The notes: a model not told the origin generated them from the letters alone. Shown: positions 32,845-45,445, numbered from the stretch's first letter. The stretch is DNA of 64,000 bases from Marthasterias glacialis (GCA_911728455.2 OU452233.1:12529214-12593213); one strand, 5' to 3'. Numbers and translations: made by a program.

Positions 32845-34347
32845 TTAAAGATTATTTGTGGTTGCTTCATTATCATCAAACACTGGGTTGACGTGAGCTT
32901 GATCTGCTGGTTCATCATCCGGAAACTGCGTCTGGGAACCTTCGTCCTTGTTACTGTTAGCTTCACCCTTGTCTTCTGCACATTTTTCAGGATCAACCTT
33001 CTTTTCATTTTCCTTGTCATCATCTTTCTCCACCAAATCATCTTCATCTTCCTTCTTTGGGCAGAAAAGATACCTGATGGCTACATAGCCTAAGGTTACC
33101 ACAGTGCCTTCCATCAGGCTAATAAGACTGATCAGCAGAGCTACCCGGCCAACAAGATCAGACTCTGGGCGAGGATAAAATAGATCCAACATGGTCTTTG
33201 CGAGGAGGCTATTTTGTGCTCCCGTCTCTAATGCCACAGTAATAACAGACTTCTTGGGGAGACAGGCTATCTTGGCTATGAACGCGCCCATTATGACTCC
33301 GCCAATTGGTAGCAGAGACGATACAACCCATACCTGCCATGGTGACTGAAAGATGTATAACTGGGAGGGAATCCCGAGCCCAAGGGCCAAGATAATGAGA
33401 ACACCAGCAAAAGGCTTCAAAAGCTTCTCGCAGATCTTGCGAAACTTAATGAATTTATAGCAGAGACCCATTCCAATGCCGACGGGAATTACGAGAAGAA
33501 TGAGCTGGACTGCAAGATCTGTGAAAGGAGTCTGAAGTTGAGAGTTATCAGCAACAATTGACGATGCGTAGATGAACAGATTTAGGGGCATCATACCAAG
33601 CGCCAAAACAGTAGAGAAAAAGGTCATTGTCAGACTCAAGACAAAATCACAATCTAGGAGAAGACTGAAAATATTACTTAGCCAACCACCTGGACATGTA
33701 CCAACAAAAGTCAGACCAAGTGCAGTCTCGTTGTCTAAGGCAAAGATTTTAGTCAGAGCAAATGCCCACAGAGGCATGAGGAAGAATTGTCCAAGCATAC
33801 CAATCAAGATTCCCCATGGCGGTTTCATCTTGCTCCAAATCACCTTAGGTTGCATCTTGGCTCCCATGGTAATGTACGAGATAACCAACCATGCTAGCAG
33901 TAGGTATGTGAAGAGGGCGTCTAGGATAGTTGGTACCCGTAGCACCTTCACTGTATACATCCCCACTGTCACTGGTGCTAAATCTGATGAGTTTGTTAGA
34001 CGAAGTTCCATGTCCTTTATACCAACAAACTTGCCTCGCACATGGACAATGAATGAGAACGGTAAATCATCACTGATCAGAATTTCATATTCAGTAGCGT
34101 TAACAATCTCAAATATGAATTCATCTGTAGATCTGACACTGATTTTGCCCATATGTATTCCATCAGTGATGGTAACGTTCATAGGAAGTACTTGCCCTTC
34201 ACTGATTAAGAAGTAATCTTCTTCGTTGATATGACTGATATTAAAGGTGATTGCATCAGATGATGGCAGGATCAGGACTGTGCAAAGTAAAGCCCAAAAG
34301 ACAGCAGAGGAAAGAACGGGATTGAAGTTCATCTTGAATGGATGCAT
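32845..34347 (-). CDS. SLC10 family (P3/SLC10A3-like) sodium-bile-acid-symporter-type membrane protein
   Basis: An uninterrupted coding exon of 500 codons from the Met at 34347 (alternative Met at 34332 with a better start context). A strong splice acceptor, TTTTATGCTGTTTACAG, lies seven bases upstream of the first Met, so a 5' untranslated exon is likely. The open frame further upstream (to 34437) is probably intron. The order is: signal peptide (SSAVFWALLCTVLILPSS), an extracellular region of about 110 residues with N-glycosylation sequons (NIS, NVT, NAT), then a bile-acid:Na+ symporter (BASS) bundle with about nine membrane segments. The family motifs are GTCPGGWLSN (residues 216-225) and ALETGAQNSLLA (372-383). 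A highly charged cytoplasmic tail (KKEDEDDLVEKDDD) follows. The large N-terminal ectodomain points to the SLC10A3/P3 or SLC10A5 branch rather than ileal or liver bile-acid carriers. Substrate is unknown. Confidence 0.85.
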   Translation of the reverse strand: MHPFKMNFNPVLSSAVFWALLCTVLILPSSDAITFNISHINEEDYFLISEGQVLPMNVTITDGIHMGKISVRSTDEFIFEIVNATEYEILISDDLPFSFIVHVRGKFVGIKDMELRLTNSSDLAPVTVGMYTVKVLRVPTILDALFTYLLLAWLVISYITMGAKMQPKVIWSKMKPPWGILIGMLGQFFLMPLWAFALTKIFALDNETALGLTFVGTCPGGWLSNIFSLLLDCDFVLSLTMTFFSTVLALGMMPLNLFIYASSIVADNSQLQTPFTDLAVQLILLVIPVGIGMGLCYKFIKFRKICEKLLKPFAGVLIILALGLGIPSQLYIFQSPWQVWVVSSLLPIGGVIMGAFIAKIACLPKKSVITVALETGAQNSLLAKTMLDLFYPRPESDLVGRVALLISLISLMEGTVVTLGYVAIRYLFCPKKEDEDDLVEKDDDKENEKKVDPEKCAEDKGEANSNKDEGSQTQFPDDEPADQAHVNPVFDDNEATTNNL

Positions 34348-34439
34348 TGGCAATCTGTAAACAGCATAAAATAAAAATACATAACAGACCAAATCGTTGA
34401 TATAAGCCGTATTTAATCCCCTTAAAAGTGTAAACAATT

Positions 34440-36289
34440 TAATGTACAGCTTCGAATAAAGAAATCTGACACTTGCAGGTATATTGAAAGAGTTTGAGAT
34501 AAAACTTACTTAATCACAATATTAATTACTGTTTGTAAGTTTACAAATTAGTTACAATTTACGTACATTGCATGTTATGATATTTATTAATTATCTGTGG
34601 AGGGTGATGGGAAGGAAGTTATGCCTTATCAATATTGTGGGGGTGGTGCAGCGAGTCGGGGTGTAGTGGGCGGTGGCGGGTTTGAGGCTTTATGCAGATC
34701 GACAATCCTTTCACTATACACCCCGCCCTTTATAACAAGCTTTAACTGCTATTTCGGTAACAAAAGAAATCACTTCTCAATTACCTGTCTGCCAAGCCTG
34801 GATTAAACATTAAAAATGCCGCAAATGGCCAGTAAATATTCCTTGTGGGTTAGTGAAGCGTTCGAGAGAAGCACGTTTTTCAAAATACAAACCGGGGGCG
34901 TACAACTTTTAATTTGGCATGGTCCAATTGAAACAATGTAGTTTTAAAACATATATTGCATCCATTTTATATTTATGAACAATATTATTATTTAGGTTCA
35001 TGTCAATGACCCCGTAGTTTGATTTGAGTAATCCATCGCTATGAAATGAACATCGGGACCGTACTTCGTCGTCCTGGAAAGTCTCTCTCGGGATTTCTGA
35101 CTGGCACTAAAATGAGGAGCCTGGTAGACATTAAGGGATCGTGCCCAGTTTGCATCGCGAAACGGTAGTAGGCCTACTCGTGGGGTTACTGGTTCTAAAT
35201 GGCCCAGATTTTGATATTTAAAGCTTGGAAAATAATGCGAAAAGCGTAAAAACACGAACTGTGCAACATGCAAAGGCATGGGGTCCGGGGCCAATCCCAA
35301 CCTTTTGTGGTGTATGAAAATAAGGGGCGCGCCCACGTAGGCCTACGCCTTCTTAATCCGTCCGCTTGTCCCCACAACTTGAATGCATTTTTACAGCACA
35401 ATTTTCTATTTGGTTTTATTGGCATTGAAAAGACATCAGAAAATAAGTGTGCGCAATACATGAGAAAGTGCGACCACTTCGTTATCATTGTTCTTGGTTT
35501 TTTAACCACACTGAATTTTTTTCGGAGTGGTGGTCCTTTGAGCCGACCCCAGATCAAAAATTGGGAGGTAATAATTACTTTTGCCATCCCCCAGTATTAA
35601 CGCCTGTGGTGTAAACAAACAATACACGGATTCAGATTGCTGAATTTCTCCATGGGAACTCCGACTATCACATCCCAATATTATTTACAAGATATTTGGA
35701 AACGTCGGACTGTTAATAAACCGTCATGATGGAACGTGGTATACAATGGTCCGCCGGAGGCGATTCCACTTACGCCCGCCTCACACTGCCCAAGGACAGT
35801 TTACATTACTTACTTAGGGTTTATACTGCGCTCTGAGCAAACATAATAAATAACCCCAAGTATCCAACTCGACAACGACAATCTATAATGATTTACAGCC
35901 CACAATCTAATGATTCATTGCGTCATGTCCTTGACAAATCAGGGAGACGCTGAAGTGTATGATCAATAAAATACTTGATGTGGTGATATGTTGTCATATA
36001 AGGTGTCGATAACTTAAAACTAGTCATAACTTATTTCAGCAGCGAAGCTACTGGACATACACATCTTTCTCACACAGGGCATGTTATCAGATCCACATTA
36101 TTGCTTCATCACGATACCAAAGAGTTTGAACAAGATTAAGTAGAATCAACAGTATTTATTTTATTAATTTATTTTTCGGAGCCCAGATTTTTCCAGCCAA
36201 AGTCAAAGTGAAACGTGTAATGATTATTCAATACATGAATACAGTTTAAGTGATTTTCGAGTCATGCAAAACAAAGCTACACATGTTCC
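34440..36289. other. Upstream region of the SLC10 gene, no other gene seen
   Basis: A 5' untranslated exon and promoter of the minus-strand SLC10 gene are expected here but were not located. Frames at 34998-35600 on both strands overlap each other and show no recognisable domain. Confidence 0.3.
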
Positions 36290-36575
36290 TCTGGTGGGAT
36301 TCGAACCAACGACAACGCATTCTACAGCAGGTGTCTCTAACCACTAGACCACCCAGCATGCTCAGTGACGGGTGCCTGCCACAACCAATTTACACAATTC
36401 AATTGGTTGCTGCAGGACTCGCTTAGTGTACATTCCAGTGTAATGTTTTTAGTGTAAATTGGTTGCAGTACAGTCAATGCTAAAATAACAGGATTCGAAC
36501 CGGTCTCTCGTCAACTGGCACATGATAGTGGGCACTATCTCCTCGTGGATTTGAATCCCACCCGATTAGCCTATA
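36290..36575 (-). repeat. tRNA-like module and adjacent fragment
   Basis: The minus strand of 36290-36365 reads a box A-like GTGGTCTAGTGGTTAGAG and a box B-like GGTTCGAATCCC at tRNA spacing. At 36485-36570 a second disrupted pair (GGATTCGAACCGG and GATTTGAATCCCACC) appears in both orientations. These are SINE relics, not a functional tRNA. Confidence 0.55.
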
Positions 36576-38700
36576 TGGATTGTTTTTAGGCAGAAACCAC
36601 ATTGGTGTTTATAGGTACAACAATAACAGTACGATTAAAGTCGGTGCTTCTCAAAATAGATTTCTACTTTAAAAAAGAATGCCTTTCTTGTTATTGTCTG
36701 CTTGAAACTGTTCTTGGCCTTAGTTCGAATAGTGTCACCGACTTGTTTTTCCTCTGTCTGTGGTAGTCACATCACACGCAACAAGCATTACGATGTCAGC
36801 TAACGGTTTCTTGAACAACGTGTTGTATCGGAGGTTAAGGATAATTACTTCGACAAATAACGGATGGTTTTTCATTTATTGAGAAGTGTTTGTAGGTTGG
36901 ATCTTAGTTTGTCAAAGGGATAAGTGTTTGCTTTATTTTCGGCATACATAACGAACATACATTTGAACGTTATTACGATTAAGACGTACCATTTTCGGCG
37001 CTTTGTATCCATGTAGAATCAAACATCTTTCCTCAGCACAAGGAACCCAGCAAAGAGTGCCCCCATCCGGGCAGATATTATAATAGCACACTTTCTCATA
37101 ATACAAACTCAAAATTGTTACTTGGTGTTTTCTTCCAAGCGTGACTACACAATGAATTGTGATCTTTGCAGGTTTGGTATGGTATAAACTGGCAAGTATG
37201 AGTGAAATCTATGATGACATGGATATATTATATTACGTATTGCCCCCTATAATGTTTATTTCTTTTTGCCTATAAAATCACTTCACTTTGAAAATACAAT
37301 ACATCATACATTCATTATCCTCGATTTATAATCAACATCCATTCAAACCAACCTGTGAATATTTCATAAGTTTACAATAACGTGGTCCCGTGTTAGTGGA
37401 AAGTAATTTGCCATATTCGGCGGCCATTTTCAGCCTGTTTAGGGATTTAAACATAATATTTTTGTATCAATGGAGTATTTTTAACATGCTTATTTTCTAC
37501 TTTTCAGGTCAAGAAATACTACAGAGTCGACAATCAGGCCTCATTACTGCATTCTGTGCACCAAAAGCTGAGGGCAATATCATTTTGTTAAGTGGAAAAA
37601 AAAAGATTCCTTTTTTGTTAACCAAAAATGGGAAAACACAATTATAGCGCCCCACACGGGGACCCCATGGTCATGTTATTGAGTATATCAAAATAAACAA
37701 GTTTGCAAAGTTTTATTGCAATTACACAAACAATACGGAAAATATTGGAAAAATACAATTTTAGAAAATCAATGTTGAAAAAACTTTTGTGGTAAGTTTC
37801 ATAAAAATCGGTTGACAACTTTGAAAAACACGTAGGGGGTATTGTGCCCCCACCCGGTCCCCGTAGGTAAAACAAAGCCCAGTCCTGATAGGGTTTCTTG
37901 TATCTGGGTTCACCTTTTTGTAAATGATGCTCCATGGTGTTTACATGTCTTTCTTTATTGACGAATAAAGAAGTGAATCACACATAGTAGCGTCGCCTTG
38001 CTGTAAGATTTTTGGAGATTGATGTTAATGTGGATTCACAGATGTGATATACATGTATCACTAGGGTTTTCTCTTTATTTGTTTCACTACACAACAATCT
38101 GTGACAGTTTTATACGTTTTCTAGGGTATGCTGTGTACCAGCCTATACTGAGTTAGTCAATGTTTTTCATTGACTTTTTGCACGTTCTATGTACGTACTT
38201 ATTTGGCAAATTATAGTTCAGGTATGAATCAGATATACATGTATCTAGCAAGTTTTCAAATTTAAATGGACTTTAAAAGAATGATAATGTGTTTATTACA
38301 AAAGAAAGTTCAAGTATGAAGATCTTATAATGCTAGTTGATGTGAAGGCCTCATTAAAACAACAGTGTCAGACTGCAAAATTTATAGTTATTCTAAGTGT
38401 TCATCCCAATGTATCGCCAGCAATGAAGAGTGTTACTTTGACGGGGAATTTTAAGGATGCATCAACTTTTGTCAGTGCACAGAACTCAATACAAACATCT
38501 CTCTAATTTCCAAACCTAGTTTTAGTCAAAATGTAGGATTTGAGTGTACATTGGTCAATGTTGTGTTTTAGTGTCAGTGAGGATCCGCTTATCTAAGATA
38601 GGGATTTCATTGTTGTTAAATACAATGGGGAATATGAATTAGGGTATAGGACAGTCCATTGTCTTTTGTACATATTTTCTTTGTATTCTATTTGAATTAA
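36576..38700. other. Intergenic, no gene seen
   Basis: No recognisable coding exon. 37640-37935 has a GGGGACC-rich start and end (CACACGGGGACCCC and ACCCGGTCCCCG) that may bound a repeat, not resolved further. Confidence 0.3.
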
Positions 38701-38711
38701 TGGTGTCAGGT

Positions 38712-39049
38712 CACTTCGTACCTTTGCCACTTCGTACCTTGGTCACTTCGTACCTTCACCAAGGTACGAAGTGACTTTGAACATTTCGTACCCTGGACGC
38801 TTCAGAGCCCCACATTTTCAAAAGAGAGATTAATCTTGCTTGTGTTTAAATTATTTTAAAATTTTTACAAGAATCTAATTTAAACAATCTATAAAACAAA
38901 ATTAAAAAGTGGTCTTAAAGGGGCAAACCGGCTTCGTTGGGCTATTTGGGCTACAAAATAGGCTAACATATGACTTAAAAGGTCTTCCAGGAATGGAGAA
39001 GAATGGTTCCTGAAAGAAACCAACGAAGTGGCAAAGGTACGAAGTGACT
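38712..39049. mobile_element. Foldback-like element F with CACTTCGTACC iterons
   Basis: The left arm has three CACTTCGTACCTT units plus an inverted unit (38712-38780). The right arm has GAAGTGGCAAAGGTACGAAG (39026-39045). A TTAA-element left end (38919-39021) has landed in the loop. No target duplication was found for element F itself. Confidence 0.55.
38919..39021 (+). mobile_element. TTAA element, left-end fragment (copy 5)
   Basis: AGGGGCAAACCGGCTTCG after TTAA (38915-38918), collinear with copies 1-4 for about 100 bp. It then breaks off at AAAGAAACCA and runs into the arm of element F. Confidence 0.8.
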
Positions 39050-40115
39050 CGAAAGCGAATTAATAAACCTTCGAAAGCATAGGCGTATGTGGACTCTTTG
39101 GTTAAGGGGCAGATCGGTTGATTTGCCCAATACTTTACACAGATAAAAACAAAAAGACAAATTTCTCATTTAAAAAAGAGTTTATTGTATAATCTTTTCT
39201 TCATGCTCGGCCCTTATTTTCCCAATTTTCCCCGAATTTGAGGGAGGGCAGTTGCCGGCCCATTCGCCTATGTTCGAAAGCATTGTTAATTGAAAACAGG
39301 TATTTATTGAAGTTTAACCAATTTTCGAGAAAAAAGTTTATATAAATACATAGCCGCAAAACTATTCAGACAGAAATGGAAATTACCTGCTCTGGATTTA
39401 AACCAACAGCTTTCCTTCGACTCTCTCAATCGTCGTAGTGTGTGGTGGGTTAACAGCGAAGATGACCATGCTCATAATGTTGTTATAAGGGTTTGAGGCG
39501 GCTATGTGTATTTATAAACAGCTACAGCAGGCCATGACGGTGACGGGGTATCATCTTACCCTTCCCTCAACCAATCAACAACAGTTACCTATTCATATCG
39601 CCCAATGAAAGGACTCATTTACAAGACAACAGAAGTTATATAATCAGTCAATCCTGACGCTCATTTGATCTGTTGTTGAACTGAAGTGTTCTTGGAAGGG
39701 TTTGAGGTGGTTGGCCAAAGGTGATTCATGACCCTTTTTGTTATTGTGTCACGGTTTGGTGAGAATGTGTCTATATACCTTCATGAATAGTGTGTATTTT
39801 AGTGTTGTTGCGTGCTGCGGCATTGATCAAAGATGGTTGAGTTTTATTTGAATCACTTATTTGATTCAGTTTGATTCAGGTAGAATTATTCCTTGGTGGT
39901 GGTACAAACTGGCTCTTACCTTCTTCTTAGATTATAGAAGATGAATTGGGTTGACACAAACTGGATGAGTTAGCTAAACAGTAGAGTTTCATGGCGCAGA
40001 TTGAAATGCTGTAGTGTGAAAAGGTCCGTCAAACTTACACAGGTCTGACCCTAAATTCGCTTATTACAAAATCGAAATAATGTATGTCTAAAACATTGCC
40101 TATTTAGCAAAGCGG
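39050..40115. other. Intergenic, no gene seen
   Basis: No coding exon recognised. TATA-like and short palindromic words only. Confidence 0.3.
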
Positions 40116-40905
40116 AATAGACCGATTGCGAGACAATGTTGACATGCGGTCACGTGACCTCCTATTGGGTATAACGCCATACAGCTGATGGCAAAATACG
40201 TGTAAAGAGATAGGCCGTGACACAGAGTGAGTACGAAAACAGTCGATTTTACTTTAATTTGTTAAGTGATAAATTAGTTAATCGGCCCCTTTATTTAAAG
40301 TAGTATGTTGTGGCATTAATTTAAATCACATCTCTGTTTCATAATTTAACAGAATTCTACTAAAAAGAGTTTTTTTTAGCCATGCATCGTACGACTATTA
40401 TGTAGCCATCCGTCTGTTATTTTGTTTGTAATGTAGGCCTAAATCACTGTAAAAAAGGTTAAACAACGTTGGAAAAATTAACATTAATACCCAGCCTTGC
40501 AGAATTTCAAATAGGCAAAGGAATCACACAGTTTTGGAAAGCAATTTCTTTGGAGGGTTTCAGCTTCAAAACTTTGAAATTTTTGTGTTGAAAAGTGTGT
40601 GGTGATCGCGGTCGTCTGGCCTAAAGTTCCGTCGTGCGCTGTACACAATGCACATTTATACGGTACTTTTCAAGACTTGCTGGAACTGTCCTTACTGACT
40701 TTATTTCAGCCACTTGAAGGTCTCTGGTACAAACTCTGGAATATCTTTCACAGATTTTGAGGAAAAAAAGCCTTGATCCAATAAACTAAATGCATTAATC
40801 ATCACATAGGCTACCGTACCACCCTTTCCTATGGAGAATTACGTGTGTGTTTACATTTTATACCCAGAAGTGGTCACGTGACGCGGGTCGCGCAATCGGT
40901 CTATT
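40116..40905 (+). mobile_element. 0.8-kb TIR element (GACCGATTGCG ends), copy 1
   Basis: AATAGACCGATTGCG at the left is mirrored as CGCAATCGGTCTATT at the right. The ends include TA and read GACC...GGTC inside it, so a TA target (Tc1/mariner-type) is possible. Subterminal TCACGTGAC E-box-like words lie near both ends. It matches the copy at 59663-60462 in opposite orientation (AGATAGGCCGTGACACAGAG shared). Confidence 0.75.
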
Positions 40906-41783
40906 GAACGTCCGAGGGATGTAGAACCACTTATGAATGTATGTATAGAAGAAAATGCTGATTCGAAGAATTTGGCAGACAAAAAAAACAGTAACAAAAA
41001 TTTGTAAAAAAAAAGATATTCCCCTCCAGGACATCAATGTTCCACACAGATGTAAACGTATCTCTTATCTCTTTCTTTTGGTTATTTCGAATATGATTCT
41101 GGCATATATACATGATAATTACTCATGATGGCAAAGTAGTTTAAGTAAAGTTTGATCGCAAAATTTAGTAATATGGTTGTGGTTGTATGTTGTATGTGCG
41201 ACACCGTGACCCCATGCAGCTGTATGCATCAATAACACTCTAAATACAGAAGCTTGATTTGTTTGTCTTTGATGTACCGGTACCCTCAGTCACCTCGTCC
41301 TTCGAGCTTTTGCTGTTCTTATTGAGTGTGCTGGTTGCATGTTTACTGAGTATACAGCGGAAATGTATACCAACTGATCATGTAGACAGTTTTACGAGCC
41401 CATAACAAGACTATACAGTCATTTCTTAGGCCCTATGTCAAATAAAACTTCTTTTTATGAATGTACGGTTTGCGTCATCATCCTGTTTTGTTGCAAGCAT
41501 TGCGGTGACGACCTCCAGTAACGTAGTCAACCTCCAGCGATATCGTTGCTGAAGGCGCTGTCATCTTTAAAAAACAATCCGAAATGAAACCAGGATTCTG
41601 TACCGTGTACCTGCAGACTTGGTGGTGGATATTGATTCAGTATACTTATGCGAATAAATGAAGGGTTTCACTTTATTTAAACACGTTAAGTGAATCGCAA
41701 TACATGTTCTAATTGGTTTTGAGGCATTGCATGGTGAGGTACATGTTATTATAAATCTACTTTACTATATACAGTAGATTGTT

Positions 41784-41954
41784 CTTGTGAGAACTTGTCC
41801 TGTTATTATTCTACTACCGCGGAGTTCGGAATTCGGGGGGAAAAATTTAACTTGGTTCTGAAAAGATCTGTCCTGCTTATTAAGTAATACATAGGACAGT
41901 TCTTCGAAATCTGCTCTGCGGAAGTAGAAAAATAATAGGACAAGTTCTCACAAG
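41784..41954. repeat. 171-bp palindromic MITE
   Basis: CTTGTGAGAACTTGTCCTGT with the following TATTATTCTACT is mirrored to 41954. The centre contains CCGCGGAGT and the opposing CTCTGCGGAAG. No flanking duplication was identified. Confidence 0.65.
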
Positions 41955-42134
41955 CTGCAGCTTTCAAGTTAGAAGAAATATACATTACTTCATCAATAGT
42001 CTAAAAATGCGACGGAAAAAAATTAATGCGACGGAAAAAATGCTTCGCTTTTTATTTGTTTGTATAGCAGTGGCACATAATTATTATGGAACACATACGG
42101 TAGTTTCCCATGACTGTGTTTGACGTCCCATCAG

Positions 42135-42358
42135 GGCCCAATTTCATGGCTCTGCTTACCGTAAGCAAAAAATCGGCGCTTGCGGAAGCAGAAAATTCCG
42201 CGCTTACTTAAGCGTATTTCACGGGTTAGCAAGGAATTTTTGCTTGTGCGCGTGCGTAGTTCACGTAACCAAGGATTCCGTGCTTACACAGCTAGCGCAG
42301 AAATTCGGCGCTAACCTCGTAAGCGGCGAATGGTCTTCGTAAGCGCAGAATGACGCAG
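42135..42358. mobile_element. CWG-target MITE, copy 2 (3'-truncated)
   Basis: Nearly identical to 1167-1414 over about 220 bp, starting GGCCCAATTTCATGG directly after CAG. The last 25 bases, including the right TIR, are missing. Confidence 0.75.
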
Positions 42359-42479
42359 GATCTTCCCCTTGGGCGGGAAGACCGTGACCTCATGAAAATA
42401 AGACACATGTATAATAAGGGAAAAAACACAAGCATGTCTTCTATGCAAAAGTATTACATTTTAGACCTTGTACATGTAC

Positions 42480-42625
42480 AAAGCCCGGTTCATACTTCAC
42501 GCGAATGGCAAAAGCGAAACGAATTTTCTTGCGTCACAATATTTGAAAAACGGCACGTACTGAATTGTTGCGTCACCACAATTCGCTTCGCCTTCGCTTT
42601 CGCGTGTAGTATGGAACCTGCCGCA
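42480..42625. repeat. Palindromic MITE
   Basis: GGTTCATACTTCACGCGAAT on the left pairs with TTCGCGTGTAGTATGGAACC on the right, with inner GCGTCAC blocks in both arms. Confidence 0.6.
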
Positions 42626-43390
42626 TGACCTCCAATCGTCCAATCAAATGACAAGGATCTACTTGGGTGCATTTTATATGGGCTTAACAGGATATACTGC
42701 ATGGTCAAAAGTGAAACTTTACGATAAGAGGAAATAATCCAGAGGATCTGGAGAATACGGCACTATTACGTTTTACTATGATAGTGAAAATAAACAGTTC
42801 AGATTTATTATTTTTAAATCTTTATATTATACAAATAATGAATGTTTATGAGTGCAATGGTGAGAATATTTTCCTGAGTTGGAAGACGGAATGTTCCATT
42901 CAACGAGGCAAAGACGAGTTGAATAGAACATTTCACCTTTATTTGTTTTAACATCTAAGTAGATCTTCGTCATTTGGAGGAAAAACAATCCACAAAGTAT
43001 TCAAGATTGTATTCTTGTACCTGCTGGTCCACTCTAAAACGAGGACGTATAACAAAAATACACGCTTAATGACATAGGCCATGAAATGGTGTGAATGTTG
43101 AATGCCGCATGACCTCCAATCGTCCAATCAAATGACAAGGATCTACTTGGGTGCATTTTATATGATAAATTATATAACTGGCATACAGATCCTTGTCATT
43201 TGATTGGTGGAACTTACATCACATGACATTCACTATTACTCCCATCCGCATCGGCGAGCAAAAAGTCCTATTCGCTCATGGGGAAAAGTATTTCCCATTC
43301 AACAGTTAGGATCTCCTTGTTCCCAATGTGGTTTACCAGTAGAGCGCCTCTGCTAAAGCAAAGGAGCACCTGTGCATTTATTTCGTACCA
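42626..43390. repeat. Repeat cluster with CCAATCAAATGACAAGG units
   Basis: CGTCCAATCAAATGACAAGG plus ATCTACTTGGGTGC occurs at 42638 and again at 43121. An inverted partner GATCCTTGTCATTTGATTGG lies at 43188. The latter leads into the repeat shared with 18112-18304. Confidence 0.55.
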
Positions 43391-43419
43391 TCAAATCTTC
43401 ACTGACTTCTCATCACACA

Positions 43420-43790
43420 AAGAATCATGAACAAGGTCCTCATCCTCATGTTTAAAGTTTACAGGAAACAAGCTCCTGATTACATAATGGATATGCTAGA
43501 AATTAGTCCTCAACAGCGACGACTTCGATCATCAACCTCCTGTTCAGTGCATTTTGTTGAGCCCAGAATTCATCGTGTGTCCTTTGCTAAGAACCTGGAA
43601 TCAACTTCCAGAATAGTCATCAGGGACACCACCTCACTGCTTACGTTCAAGACTCTCCTGAAAGCCCATCTGTTTCAGGATGCGTACCATCAATAATTAT
43701 TCTTCATTCTAGTGCCTCATTAGCGCCTTAGAGCAAACTTTTTGATTTTGGCGCTTTATAAATTTCTTTTGATTGATTGATTGATAAGCG
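43420..43790 (+). mobile_element. LINE 3' end (CR1/L2-like)
   Basis: The frame 43427-43696 contains YRKQAPDYIMDML, then RRLRSS, and ends TLLKAHLFQDAYHQ. This is the pattern of the extreme C-terminus of CR1/L2-type ORF2 proteins (AP-YL-DLL, R-LRSS, FK-LLK-HLF). The DNA after the stop, GGCGCTTTATAAATTTCTTTTG, and a TTGATTGATTGATTGA tail are typical of the same group. The copy is 5'-truncated. Confidence 0.75.
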
Positions 43791-45445
43791 TGCACTTCGG
43801 GACTTATTCAGCGTGAGTTTCGTTCTATCATTTTGCACTATTTCACGCTAAACCGCACCATGTGCGTGCACACGGTATGTATAAATAAAAAGCAAAGAAA
43901 CTTACATAATCAAGCCCTTACAGCGTGGGGTTCGGGGCTTGTTTGGAAATTGTTTGATTCTAGATGCTTTTTGGTGCAATCTGAGGTGATTCCAGGCCAC
44001 TTTCCCCTCGATTAGGAGTAAAATGTTTGAAGGAGTGAAGCGAAAATTCCATTTGATTGGTTCACCAAAGTTTGTGGTCTCATAAAGTTTATTGCATTTC
44101 CATCTCGCAAAATAGGGGATCTATCTGGCCATTTTCTGCAGGACTTAACTGGTTGCTCGGGGCACAAACATCTTCTAATGAAGACTAGGGAATTTGTGGG
44201 CTCAAGCAAACTTAGAGATGCAACAAGTTAAAAGAAAAAACCCACACCCATGGCCGTACCGGTCGTACCGCTTCCAACGTCGTACGGCCCCGACAGTGAC
44301 GAGAGGGAACTGAGGTGAAATGGGGGTTGGGGCTAGTAATTATTGACAGTGGCGAAAGTCCGTGTTGAACATGGAATGCTTCTGAAATGTTTGTACATTA
44401 CCATTACCATGTTTGTAAGTATGGTAAAGAGGACGGATACCCACAGCACACAGCGCAAACCAGTGTAACATCGTTTGGACCAAGGCCCATTGACAGCACT
44501 GAGGGGCCCCGTGATTTGTTTATTTATTTTGAATTATGAGCTTTTCTTTGTTATAAACCTTTTGAGCAAAATTAGTTTGAACTGTTTGTCATTTTTTTGA
44601 ACTGTTTGTCCTTATTTATTCTTTTTTTATGTAAAGGAAAAACGACGGTCTGCGAACGTAGTGTGGACAATGCAAAATTATATGGTTTGGGCGCCCCTTA
44701 AATTTGTTGTAGATGAAGATGCTCATTGATACAATCTCAACCTTTCTGTGTTATCTTTTCAGCAGGAGTATAGTTGAATAAAAACAAAAGTTATCTTTGC
44801 AAGTAGGCTACCTTTCTTTAAATAAAACCTTACAAATAAAATAGTGGGCAAATTAGGAAAACGTGCAATCATCACGAAGCCTGCCACAGATCCTGTGCAT
44901 TAAGATACTCGTTGGTGCATTTCTCAGCTATCTTTAGAGGAGGATAAACTAAGCTTGAACTGATTGTTGCTTTTTCTCTTTACCTTTGCCCCTCTTTCTT
45001 GAAAAAAATCAGTGGGCAAACAACTGTGGAACTTCCGTACAAACACGCGTGTAAGTCAAGAAGTTGGACCCAGGGTCCACATAAGAGCCTGGGAAAGTTA
45101 TGTAGTAAAAGATACTCTTTCGTGCCGCTCTCTCAGCCTTTCTGGATTATCCTTTAAGGCAAAGTTTTTCCGTGAGGTGAGTTTTTTCTCCCTCCTTTTG
45201 TTCTGTTTTGTGGGACGAAAAATAAGGGATGCACATGCACCTTCTTATACCTCCCCGATTTTTTCCACAATTCGAACGATTTTTGTTACAGCTCAGAATG
45301 ATTGAAATACATAATAGGAAAGCCTATTAAAATGAAGTGTGCTCTTCTTATTACTTATGACAATTTATTATTGAACACTTTTTTCTTACTTTTGCATTCA
45401 GTAAGTTAGTTTAATATGGTGAATTTAAAAGGACATCACACATAT
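43791..45445. other. Intergenic, no gene seen
   Basis: No coding exon recognised. 44815-45000 and 45010-45180 share an AGTGGGCAAA start and a related layout, so they may be a diverged duplication. Confidence 0.25.

Noticed and set aside
33572..34216. 214-codon plus-strand frame
   Set aside because: Shadow of the SLC10 coding exon on the opposite strand.
35195..35600. 130- and 110-codon frames on opposite strands
   Set aside because: They overlap each other, have no recognisable domain and no splice context.
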